Numbered from the stretch's first letter, positions 1-6,244 are shown. The stretch is 7,487 nt of DNA from Spirochaetaceae bacterium (GCA_016794765.1 JAEUJG010000316.1:1-7487), one strand, 5' to 3'. Numbers and translations: made by a program. Notes: a model not told the origin generated them from the letters alone.

Positions 1-2
1 CC

Positions 3-16
3 GTAACCTCGGTTAC
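3..16. promoter_or_regulatory. Perfect inverted repeat, possible operator
   Basis: GTAACCTCGGTTAC is a perfect 6-bp inverted repeat with a 2-bp centre. It lies about 20 bp upstream of a -10-like element and about 93 bp upstream of the flavodiiron protein start. Its size and place fit a dimeric repressor or activator site, but it matches no consensus I can name with confidence (it is not the FNR or Rex site). The window begins 2 bases before it, so the left flank is unknown. Confidence 0.3.
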
Positions 17-38
17 AAAGCCGTCGATCGGTATGCAG

Positions 39-44
39 TATAGT
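39..44 (+). promoter_or_regulatory. Possible -10 element for the flavodiiron gene
   Basis: TATAGT matches five of six positions of TATAAT in a locally AT-rich patch ahead of the first gene. The best -35 candidate, TTACAA at 13-18, is poor (three of six) and the spacer would be 20 bp, so this may need an activator or may not be a promoter. A start near 51 would leave a leader of about 58 nt. Confidence 0.25.
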
Positions 45-96
45 TTAATCCGGAAGACGACGCCGAAACGGTCGGCGCCCCCTTGCAATCGAATCC

Positions 97-103
97 GAGG
101 AGG
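97..103 (+). promoter_or_regulatory. Shine-Dalgarno site of the flavodiiron gene
   Basis: GAGGAGG ends 5 nt before the ATG at 109. This strong, well-spaced site fixes the start and argues against the much longer overlapping open frame that begins at 33. Confidence 0.85.
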
Positions 104-108
104 TTCGC

Positions 109-1305
109 ATGAAGCGCCACGTCATCGGCAACGTCCATTGGGTCGGGAAAATCGACTGGGAGCTCAAGAAATTCCACGGGAGCGAGTACTCAACCCACAA
201 GGGGTCGAGCTACAACTCCTATCTCGTCAGGGAGGAGAAGACGGCGCTCATCGACACCGTCTGGCTCCCCTTCGCCAAGGAGTTCGTCGACAACCTGGAG
301 GCGGAGGTCGGACTCGCCAACATCGATTTCATGGTCCAGAACCACGCCGAGATCGACCATTCGGGCGCCCTGCCCGAGCTCCTCAGGCGCCGGCCCGGCC
401 TCCCGATCTACTGCACCGCCAACGCGCTCAAGTCCCTCAAGGGGCACTATCACCAGGACTGGGACTTCCGCGTCGTGAAGACCGGGGATTCCGTGGAGCT
501 CGGCAACGGCAAGAAGCTCGTCTTCGTCGAGGCGCCGATGCTCCACTGGCCGGATTCCATGTTCACCTACCTGGCGGGCGGCGCGACGCTCTTCCCCAAC
601 GACGCCTTCGGCCAGCATTACGCGAGCGAGCTCCTCTTCAACGACCTCGTGGACCAGGACGAGCTCTGGGACGAGTGCGTGAAGTACTACGCCAACATCC
701 TGACGCCCTTCTCCCCCCTCGTGGCCAAGAAGATCCAGGAAGTGGTCGGGATGAAGCTCCCCGTCGAGGTCATAGCGCCGAGCCACGGCGTCATCTGGCG
801 GAAGGATCCCCTCCAAATCGTGGGCAAGTACGCGGAATGGGCGGCCGATTACCGGGAGGACCGGGTCACGGTCTTCTACGACTCCATGTGGGACGGGACC
901 CGGAAGCTCGCCGAGGCCATCGTCCAAGGCGTCACCGAGGCCAGCCCCGGAACCCGCGTGGTGGCGCACAACGTGGCCAAGACCGACAAGAACGACGTGA
1001 TCACCGACATCTTCCGCTCCAAGGCGGTTCTGGCCGGCTCGCCGACCGTCAACAAGGGCATCCTGAGCGCGATGGCCGGCATCATGGAGGAGATCGAGGG
1101 CCTCCGCTTCAAGGGCAAGAAGGCGGCCGCTTTCGGCTGCTACGGCTGGTCGGGCGAATCCCCCGCGGTCCTGTCCAAGCGGCTCGGGGCGGCGGGCTTC
1201 GAGGTGGTGGACGAGGGCTTCAAGAGCCTCTGGGCGCCGGACGCCGCGGCGCTCGACGCGGCCCGCGCCTACGGCCGGGAATTCGCGGGGAAGATAAGCG
1301 GCTAA
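109..1305 (+). CDS. FprA/NorV-type flavodiiron protein (A-type flavoprotein)
   Basis: Cytoplasmic enzyme of the family that reduces O2 to water and/or NO to N2O with electrons from rubredoxin or a similar donor. The 398 residues form the two-domain core. Residues 1-250 are the metallo-beta-lactamase-like diiron domain with the full ligand set visible: H79-x-E81-x-D83-H84 (NHAEIDHSG), H146 (MLHWPDS), D165 (PNDAFGQH) and H226 (PSHGVIW). Residues 253-395 are the flavodoxin-like FMN domain, with the phosphate loop around DSMWDGTRK (258-266), SPTVNKG (311-317) and the GWSGE loop (346-350). From memory the N-terminal half closely resembles E. coli NorV (NIHWVG, GSSYNSYL, LHWPDSM), but the C-terminal rubredoxin domain of NorV is absent, so a separate electron donor is needed. 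No rubredoxin or NADH:rubredoxin reductase gene is in the window. Whether O2 or NO is preferred cannot be read from sequence. Confidence 0.97.
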   Translation: MKRHVIGNVHWVGKIDWELKKFHGSEYSTHKGSSYNSYLVREEKTALIDTVWLPFAKEFVDNLEAEVGLANIDFMVQNHAEIDHSGALPELLRRRPGLPIYCTANALKSLKGHYHQDWDFRVVKTGDSVELGNGKKLVFVEAPMLHWPDSMFTYLAGGATLFPNDAFGQHYASELLFNDLVDQDELWDECVKYYANILTPFSPLVAKKIQEVVGMKLPVEVIAPSHGVIWRKDPLQIVGKYAEWAADYREDRVTVFYDSMWDGTRKLAEAIVQGVTEASPGTRVVAHNVAKTDKNDVITDIFRSKAVLAGSPTVNKGILSAMAGIMEEIEGLRFKGKKAAAFGCYGWSGESPAVLSKRLGAAGFEVVDEGFKSLWAPDAAALDAARAYGREFAGKISG

Positions 1306-1317
1306 GGGAGGGCGGAG

Positions 1318-2487
1318 ATGGCGGGGAGGCGGATCAGGGGAAGGCGATCTCGCGCGGCGGGCTTGATTCTCGTCGCGTTGCTGGCGGCCGCCGGATGCGC
1401 CTCGGCGCCGCGCCCCGCGCTGCCGCCCTTCACCGAGGCGGCGGCGGTCGCCGCCGACAAGGCGCTCATCGTCGTCTATCGGGACGCACGGCAGTATGCC
1501 TCCGCCTTGACGATGCCGGTGGCCTTCGACGGATTCGTCGCCGCCCGGCTGCCGAACGGATCGGCGCTGCAATGCCTCGCGGCGCCGGGAACGCGGACGG
1601 TGACGACGACCATGTCCGGAGCCCAGGCGCCCGTCCGCGGCGGAACCATCGTCATCGAAGCGCGGCCGGGGGAGCGGTACTTCCTCAAGGCGACAGCCGC
1701 GATGGGAATGACCACGCTCGACCTGAACCTGGGCCTCGTCGATCCCGCGCGGGCCCTGGAGGAGCTCAAATCCCTGCGCATGATCGCGGGACCCGGCGGA
1801 GAAGCGGTTTTGGTCGAGCCGCCCCGGCCGAAAGGCCCGGCGGCGGCGCAGGACCCTGTCACCGCCCAAGGCCCGGTCGCGGCGCAGGGCGGGCCGTCGC
1901 CCGGAGGGAGCATCGCGCGTCGGGAGGAAGCGCGGGGCAGGATCCCGGACAAGATCGAGGCGCTCTTGCGGACGGGGACGGCGGTGCGCCTCATCGTGGT
2001 GATGCCCGAGAAGGACGTCCTCTATCGCGGACCGGCTTTCGACCCGCCGCTCGAAACCTGGCGGAAAAAGATCGCCGCGGAGGTGGTGACGGAGTGGACG
2101 GCCACGACCCTGGAGGGCTTCGGCGAGGCGCCAGGCTTCTCCGTGGTCAACCGGGAAAACGTGCGCGACATCCTCCTCGAGTTCGAACTGCAGGGCTCGA
2201 CGGCCTTTGACGGAAGCGCGACGGCGCGCGTCGGGCGGATGGTGGGCGCCACCCACATGCTCCTCCTCGGCCTCTCCCGCGACCACGTCGCCGGCGACCG
2301 CTACCGGGAAGTCCGGAGCGCCAAGCTCATCGACATGGAGCGCAACACCATCCTGGCCCTGGACGAACTGGCCTACGACCTGGCCGTCGACGCCGCGACG
2401 CGGCGCGCCACGACGCTTGAACGAAGGCTCAACGGCCGACGCTACGTCCAGGATCCCGCGACCCGCCGGTGGTATTTCACGGAGTGA
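1318..2487 (+). CDS. Lipoprotein with DUF2846-like and CsgG/LpoB-like domains
   Basis: A 389-residue probable lipoprotein. An Arg-rich n-region (residues 4-12) leads into a hydrophobic stretch and the lipobox AAGC with C27 as the lipidated Cys. Residues about 46-155 resemble DUF2846: a short beta domain with VVYR (52-55), RLPNGS, a PGTRTV turn and a PGERYFLKA strand. Residues about 165-205 are a low-complexity linker. Residues about 222-352 look like the CsgG/LpoB fold: WTATTLEGFGE, a PGFSVVNRENVRDILLE segment (272-288), ARVGRMVGATHMLLLG (303-318) and LIDMERNTILA (337-347). The start is ATG after GGGAGG with 6-nt spacing. It lies 12 nt after the flavodiiron stop, so the two are probably co-transcribed, although no functional link is obvious. 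It may be a periplasm-facing outer-membrane accessory lipoprotein rather than a CsgG pore; family assignment is by pattern memory only. Confidence 0.85.
   Translation: MAGRRIRGRRSRAAGLILVALLAAAGCASAPRPALPPFTEAAAVAADKALIVVYRDARQYASALTMPVAFDGFVAARLPNGSALQCLAAPGTRTVTTTMSGAQAPVRGGTIVIEARPGERYFLKATAAMGMTTLDLNLGLVDPARALEELKSLRMIAGPGGEAVLVEPPRPKGPAAAQDPVTAQGPVAAQGGPSPGGSIARREEARGRIPDKIEALLRTGTAVRLIVVMPEKDVLYRGPAFDPPLETWRKKIAAEVVTEWTATTLEGFGEAPGFSVVNRENVRDILLEFELQGSTAFDGSATARVGRMVGATHMLLLGLSRDHVAGDRYREVRSAKLIDMERNTILALDELAYDLAVDAATRRATTLERRLNGRRYVQDPATRRWYFTE
1834..1887 (+). repeat. Three in-frame 18-bp repeats in the lipoprotein linker
   Basis: Three tandem units of 18 bp encode GPAAAQ, DPVTAQ and GPVAAQ (residues 173-190). 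Units 1 and 3 differ at two bases, while unit 2 is more diverged at DNA level but keeps the P-x-x-A-Q pattern. This is a flexible inter-domain linker that probably grew by slippage. Confidence 0.75.
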
Positions 2488-2497
2488 CCGAGCGCGC

Positions 2498-3241
2498 TCA
2501 ACGCGCGGCCGTCACCATGAAGCTCTCGTTCCGAGCGTAGCCGGGCCAATCGGTCCGCACGCGGGCGTCCCGCCAGCCGCAGTCGCGGAGCAGGGCCAGG
2601 ATCTCCGCTTCGTGGTACCAGCGGAGGTCGAGGTTGCTGACGCGGGTTTCCGCCAGGGCGCCGCCGACATAGCGTTCGTACTTGTAGACGCCGCGCTTGA
2701 CCTGGTCGGCCACCACGTGCTCGAAACTTTCATGGACGAGGCAGCGCTCCTCGCCCATCCCGACGTCGCGCGCCACGAGAAAGCCTTCCGTGCGGCCGCG
2801 CCTGATGTCGTCCCAGGGGATGAAGAGGTCGAGGACAAGCTGCCCGCCCTCGCGAAGGAGGTCCCTCGCGCCGATCAGGCAGCGGCGCGCGCCCTCGTCG
2901 TCGAGGAGCATAAAGGAGCCGCAGGCGACGAGGACCTGGGCGTATTTCCGGTCCAGCCGACAATCGGTCATGTCCATTTCATGGAGGGCGCAGGAAAGCC
3001 CCGCGGCCCGCAGCTTGGCGGCGGCCACGGCGAGCATCTCCGCGGAGTTGTCGAGGCCCTCCGCGTCGACGCCGCCGCGCAACAGGGGGACGAGAATCCT
3101 GCCCGTGCCCGCCGCCAGTTCCAGGAGGGGCCCCTCCTTGTCCTTGAAGTAGTCGACAAACCAGGCAGCGTCGTCCGAGCGCCCCTCCAGGAACGCGTCG
3201 TAGAACCGCGCCACCAAGGAGTCGTATCCGGGATTCGCCAT
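2498..3241 (-). CDS. Class I SAM-dependent methyltransferase
   Basis: A cytoplasmic 247-residue methyltransferase that should use S-adenosylmethionine on a small molecule; the substrate is unknown. Motif I is LLELAAGTGRI (39-49), the acidic end of strand 2 is EGLDNSAEML (61-70) with D64 expected to bind the ribose, motif II is around HEMDMTD (87-93), and motif IV around QVLVACGSFMLL (102-113). Then come the long helix and GGQLVLDLF strand (132-140) and an antiparallel end. The length is typical of the Methyltransf_11/25-like group. The ATG is preceded by GGAGGTGA, a near-perfect ribosome site. It converges on the lipoprotein gene with 10 nt between stop codons and diverges from the DUF523 gene. 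No neighbour suggests a substrate. Confidence 0.93.
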   Translation of the reverse strand: MANPGYDSLVARFYDAFLEGRSDDAAWFVDYFKDKEGPLLELAAGTGRILVPLLRGGVDAEGLDNSAEMLAVAAAKLRAAGLSCALHEMDMTDCRLDRKYAQVLVACGSFMLLDDEGARRCLIGARDLLREGGQLVLDLFIPWDDIRRGRTEGFLVARDVGMGEERCLVHESFEHVVADQVKRGVYKYERYVGGALAETRVSNLDLRWYHEAEILALLRDCGWRDARVRTDWPGYARNESFMVTAAR

Positions 3242-3244
3242 CGT

Positions 3245-3262
3245 TCACCTCCGCGAAGGTGC
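3245..3262 (-). promoter_or_regulatory. Methyltransferase ribosome site inside a small hairpin
   Basis: On the minus strand GGAGGTGA (3245-3252) lies 3 nt before the ATG. The sequence CACCTTCGCGGAGGTG (3247-3262) can fold into a 6-bp stem (including one T.G pair) with a CGCG loop that pairs most of the ribosome site. The site itself is certain. The regulatory role of the hairpin is inference, and the stem is short. Confidence 0.5.
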
Positions 3263-3421
3263 ATGGTGCCACTTCCCGCGGAATCCGCAAAGGGAGGGTT
3301 CGATGATAGTCAATCGGGAGACGGAGCGGGAGCATTGATCGGGCGGGGCCTGGGGGCGGCGGTCCGCAGGCGCCGGGCGAGCCGCGCGGCGCGGCGACTG
3401 GCGGCCGGGGACGGATTCGCC

Positions 3422-3427
3422 TATCCT
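3422..3427 (+). promoter_or_regulatory. TAnnnT -10-like element for leaderless transcription
   Basis: TATCCT ends 7 nt before the ATG at 3435, so a transcript begun at the usual distance would start at or within 1-2 nt of the start codon. There is no recognisable Shine-Dalgarno in the 25 nt before the ATG and no convincing -35. This layout is the known signature of leaderless genes in several high-GC phyla; here it is inference from spacing. Confidence 0.4.
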
Positions 3428-3434
3428 TGATTCC

Positions 3435-4406
3435 ATGGAAAGCCCGCGACCCCGCGTTTTCTTTTCCCGTTGCCTGGGCTTCGAGCCCTGCCGCTGGAAC
3501 GGCGAGATCATCAACGAGGACCTGCCCCGCCGCCTGGCGGCCCTGGTCGATGTCGTCCACGACTGCCCGGAGATGGGGATAGGCCTCGGCTGTCCGCGGG
3601 ATCCGGTGCGCGTGATCCGCGGCGCGGACGGCGAACGGGAGCTTTGGCAACCGGCGAAAGGCTTGGCCCACGGCGCGGCGATGCGGCGTTGGAGCGAGGC
3701 GCGGCTCGCCGGCCTCGAGGAGGTCGACGGATTTCTCCTCAAGTCGCGCTCGCCCTCCTGCGGCTGGAAGGACGTGAAGATTTACGCCTCCGCCCGGCCC
3801 GACGCGGGCAGCGCCCCCGGCGCCGGCATCTTCGGCGCGGCCGTCCTGGCCGCGCGGCCCGGCATTCCCGTGGAGGACGAGGGCAGGCTCCGCAACTTTC
3901 CCCTGCGCGAGAATTTTCTGGGCGCGATATGGACGCTCGCCCGGTTCCGCGCGGTGGAGCGGGCGCGGGACATGGGAGCCCTCGTCGACTTCCATTCGCG
4001 CCACAAGCTCTATCTCCTCCTGCGGAGCCAGAAGGGCATGCGCGCCCTCGGGAAAACAGTCGCCAATCCGGAGCGCAGACCCCTCGACGCCGTCCTCAGG
4101 GACTACCGAAGCGGCCTTGAGGCCGCCCTGGCCGTCCTGCCGCGGTACACCAGCCTCATCAATGCGATCCAGCACGCCTTCGGCGGATTCTCGGATTCCC
4201 TGAGCCCGGAGGAACGGGCCTTGTTCGTGAACACGGTGGAGGAATACCGGGACGAGCGGATTCCCGCCTCCGTCCTCCTGCGCCTGGTCAAGGCCTGGGC
4301 GCTGCGCTTCGGGAACCGCTACCTGCTTGAGCAGATCCTCTTCGACCCCTACCCGCTCGAACTCGTGGACATCACGGATTCGGGCAAGGGGCGCGAGGGT
4401 CGGTGA
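3435..4406 (+). CDS. DUF523-DUF1722 fusion protein (TudS-like plus YbgA-like)
   Basis: A cytoplasmic 323-residue protein. Residues about 7-155 are DUF523, the family of the thiouracil desulfidase TudS, which holds a [4Fe-4S] cluster on three cysteines. The matching cysteines here are C13 (SRCLG), C44 (DCPEMG) and C109 (SPSCGW), with GFLLKSRSPSCG (99-110) the most recognisable motif; C19 and C53 are additional. Residues about 183-310 are DUF1722 (YbgA-type): LVDFHSRHKLYLL (183-195), a conserved NAIQHAFGGF (243-252), YRDERIP (271-277) and YLLEQILFDPYP (296-307). The two-domain arrangement is a known fusion; the second domain has no settled function. A desulfidase or sulfur-handling role is plausible but unproven. 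The ATG is the only usable start: an in-frame stop lies at 3336, no GTG/TTG lies between, and starting at M47 would lose C13 and C44. Translation seems to need no Shine-Dalgarno. Confidence 0.95.
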   Translation: MESPRPRVFFSRCLGFEPCRWNGEIINEDLPRRLAALVDVVHDCPEMGIGLGCPRDPVRVIRGADGERELWQPAKGLAHGAAMRRWSEARLAGLEEVDGFLLKSRSPSCGWKDVKIYASARPDAGSAPGAGIFGAAVLAARPGIPVEDEGRLRNFPLRENFLGAIWTLARFRAVERARDMGALVDFHSRHKLYLLLRSQKGMRALGKTVANPERRPLDAVLRDYRSGLEAALAVLPRYTSLINAIQHAFGGFSDSLSPEERALFVNTVEEYRDERIPASVLLRLVKAWALRFGNRYLLEQILFDPYPLELVDITDSGKGREGR

Positions 4407-4424
4407 AGTCGGCGGGATTGAGGA

Positions 4425-5252
4425 TCAGAGCGCGAACTCGACGCCCGCGATGATCCGCGGCCCGTCGAAGCCGAAAACCAAAGCGCCGGCCGTGAACGGT
4501 TGGCCGTCGAAGCTTGCCGAGATTTCCGGGGCGTCGAGCGGGCGCCGGTACCACTCGACCCGCGTCCGCGCCTCGTCGGCGTAGCCCGCGATATTGTACA
4601 TCCGGTTCGTGTGGAGAACCGCGAGGCCGCCGAGCTGGACGAAGAGGGTCGCGGCGGATCCGAGCGGCGCCCGCGCCTCGACCCCGGCCGAAAGGCCGAG
4701 GCTCGTCTCAAGGAGGTGGAGGGCCGTTTCGTCGTCGTAAAACCGAATCTCGCCAAAGGTTATGGGCGCGCCGGCTTTCCTGGCAAAGCCGCCAAAGCCG
4801 TAGCCTCCGAGGATGAGCGCCGGTCCCGCGAAGGCGCCGAGTTCGACCGCGCCCGTCCGGACGCGATAGCCGACGGGAAGGGAGATGGCCGCTCCATAGG
4901 TCCTTCCGGTCTTTCCCCCCTCGTCCGCGAAACTCGCGAGGGCCAGGGCGGCGTCGATTCCGACGGACAACCGAGGCCATCGGAGATCGGCGCGGAGCAC
5001 GAGTCCCGGCGTGACCACGGAGCCCCGGACCGATCGGGTCCAGTCCCAGCGCGCACCCGTCGAATCGGTGATCGACACCGCGAGGGTGGCGGGACTTTGC
5101 CGCGCCGGCAAGGCGCCGAAGGCAAAGCCGAGGGAAGGAGCCGGCGCCGCGGACGCGAGGGCTTGGCCCACGAGGAAGACGGCGAGCAGGGACATCGCCC
5201 GTCGGGGAGGACCGCCGGGGCGCCTAGTCGCGCCGCGGCTTGCCGGCGTCAC
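4425..5252 (-). CDS. Exported beta-barrel-like protein, function unknown
   Basis: I do not recognise a specific family. After a signal peptide (hydrophobic core MSLLAVFLVGQAL, likely cleavage after ALASA) the rest alternates short beta-like strands with Gly/Asp turns (SLGFAFGAL, LSVGIDAALALASF, AVELGAFAGPALILGGYGFGG) and ends in AGVEFAL, with Phe third from the end. This is the pattern of small outer-membrane beta-barrels of roughly 200-250 residues. The start is uncertain. ATG at 5195 gives 256 aa but has no ribosome site and no positive charge before the hydrophobic core. GTG at 5252 gives 275 aa, has AAAGGA 6 nt upstream and supplies several arginines, so I chose it. It would overlap the peptidase 3' end by 29 nt, suggesting coupled expression. 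It converges on the DUF523-DUF1722 gene with an 18-nt gap. Confidence 0.72.
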   Translation of the reverse strand: MTPASRGATRRPGGPPRRAMSLLAVFLVGQALASAAPAPSLGFAFGALPARQSPATLAVSITDSTGARWDWTRSVRGSVVTPGLVLRADLRWPRLSVGIDAALALASFADEGGKTGRTYGAAISLPVGYRVRTGAVELGAFAGPALILGGYGFGGFARKAGAPITFGEIRFYDDETALHLLETSLGLSAGVEARAPLGSAATLFVQLGGLAVLHTNRMYNIAGYADEARTRVEWYRRPLDAPEISASFDGQPFTAGALVFGFDGPRIIAGVEFAL

Positions 5253-6210
5253 CGAAGGTCCTTTCAAAGAGCCGCGCGGTGTGATTCCCGCGCTTGGCGA
5301 GGGTCCAGGCCGCCTCGCGGAGGAAGGCGTCGCAAGCCGCCGGATCCCGGGCGCGGAATTCGTCGAACAACAGGAAGTACCGATCGATCTCGCTGCCGGC
5401 GGCCGCGGAGGCCTTCCGGCGCCGGACATCCTCGTCGAAGGAAAGACCCGCGACATAGCCCTTCTCCAGGAGGAAGCGCCGCGTCAGGTATTGCGTCAGG
5501 GGCTCGGCGTACACGTCGTCGGAACCCCGCCATGGGTAATACCAACTATGAAGGAGTTCGTGGGTGAAGAAATGCTTGGCCATGTCCCGTTCCGCGAGGT
5601 AGGCCCCGTAGCCGGGCGGCAGGTAAATGTCGATCTCCACTCCCCGCCCGCCCGCGCGTTTCATGATCGCCGGCGGCTTGTCCGCCCGGGTGCCCGGGTA
5701 ATAGCCGCCATCTTGGTCGGTGACGCGCACCAGGTCGTTCGGGTCGCTCCCGAAGAAGGCGCCGAACCAGGCGTCGGCCGCGACCAGGAGGTCGATGATC
5801 TCCTGGTCGGTCCAGCACCGGGCGCCGCTTCTTGAATAGCGGAAATCGCCGAAGCTGGCGCTGAAGTCGCCGGTGGAGACCAGCTCCGCGGTCGGCGCTT
5901 GGGCCAAGCCCTTCGTGATCCAGAGGAGACCCTGGCCGGCTTCCTTGTCCGCGGGGGCCTTTTTGAGCGTCTCCAGGTCCCGGGCGCCGATCAGCAAATA
6001 GCCGGCGGCTTCGTTCCGGAGGACGACGAGCGGCCCGCCCGCATAGCCTTCAGGGCGCGGTACGCTCATGCCGCGCCGGCCTTGGCTTTGGGGCATCAGC
6101 CGCGACAAAACCTCGACCTGCTTCCGGGTGCCGGCCAAGACCTGGCCGTGGAGGGAAATCGCGCAAAGGCCAAAGGACAGGAGGACCAGGGACAGGAGGA
6201 TCTTTTTCAC
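5224..6210 (-). CDS. Exported gluzincin-type (HExxH) metallopeptidase
   Basis: A 328-residue secreted or periplasmic protein, probably a zinc peptidase. The start is GTG with GAGAGG 5 nt upstream; it gives a textbook signal peptide (VKKILLSLVLL, then SLHGQ). The open frame extends to a TTG at 6276, but that adds residues before the signal peptide. The active site is HELLH (H217, E218, H221), and a third zinc ligand is probably E236 in DVYAEPLTQYL, 14 residues after the second His. That arrangement resembles M1/M61-like gluzincins, though the spacing is shorter than the usual 18 or more. GVEIDIYLPPGYG (about 190-202) precedes it as a possible edge strand. The mature part has exactly two cysteines (C132, C293), which could form a disulfide outside the cytoplasm. 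The N-terminal 100 residues match nothing I know. The substrate is unknown; the adjacent barrel protein is a candidate partner. Confidence 0.82.
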   Translation of the reverse strand: MKKILLSLVLLSFGLCAISLHGQVLAGTRKQVEVLSRLMPQSQGRRGMSVPRPEGYAGGPLVVLRNEAAGYLLIGARDLETLKKAPADKEAGQGLLWITKGLAQAPTAELVSTGDFSASFGDFRYSRSGARCWTDQEIIDLLVAADAWFGAFFGSDPNDLVRVTDQDGGYYPGTRADKPPAIMKRAGGRGVEIDIYLPPGYGAYLAERDMAKHFFTHELLHSWYYPWRGSDDVYAEPLTQYLTRRFLLEKGYVAGLSFDEDVRRRKASAAAGSEIDRYFLLFDEFRARDPAACDAFLREAAWTLAKRGNHTARLFERTFGDAGKPRRD

Positions 6211-6244
6211 GCCAACCTCTCGGGAACCATGCGCAAGGTTCCCG
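6211..6244 (-). promoter_or_regulatory. 8-bp hairpin abutting the peptidase ribosome site
   Basis: CGGGAACC (6237-6244 on the minus strand) pairs perfectly with GGTTCCCG (6221-6228) around the 8-nt loop TTGCGCAT. The ribosome site GAGAGG begins on the last base of the stem, and the GTG start follows 5 nt later. A stable stem in contact with the ribosome site could limit or gate translation. The complementarity is seen directly; the role is inference. Confidence 0.45.

Noticed and set aside
33..2210. 725-codon plus-strand open frame spanning the flavodiiron gene and half of the lipoprotein gene
   Set aside because: It is a different frame of two well-supported genes. The product is almost all Arg/Gly/Pro/Ala, has no ribosome site, and arises because stops are rare in shifted frames of high-GC coding DNA.
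190..2286. 698-codon antisense open frame opposite the first two genes
   Set aside because: A mirror-frame artefact of strong third-position GC, with His/Arg/Asp-rich low-complexity product and no motif or ribosome site.
2490..2499. Palindrome GAGCGCGCTC in the 10-nt gap between convergent genes, as a two-way terminator
   Set aside because: The arms meet with no loop, there is no T-tract on either side, and such GC palindromes are frequent by chance here.
3239..3264. Upstream ATG at 3264 as an alternative methyltransferase start or upstream ORF
   Set aside because: It is out of frame with the methyltransferase, has no ribosome site of its own, and the ATG at 3241 has a near-perfect one.
2207..3430. 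407-codon plus-strand frame opposite the methyltransferase
   Set aside because: It overlaps the real methyltransferase (motif I, ribosome site) and its composition is that of an antisense shadow.
2979..4175. 398-codon minus-strand frame opposite the DUF523-DUF1722 gene
   Set aside because: The plus strand carries the conserved Cys and HSRHK motifs; the antisense product matches no family and crosses the intergenic region.
5454..5456. ATG at 5456 as start of the barrel-like protein
   Set aside because: It would extend 230 bases into the peptidase gene, adding Arg/Pro/Ser-rich residues ahead of the signal peptide, which is not plausible.
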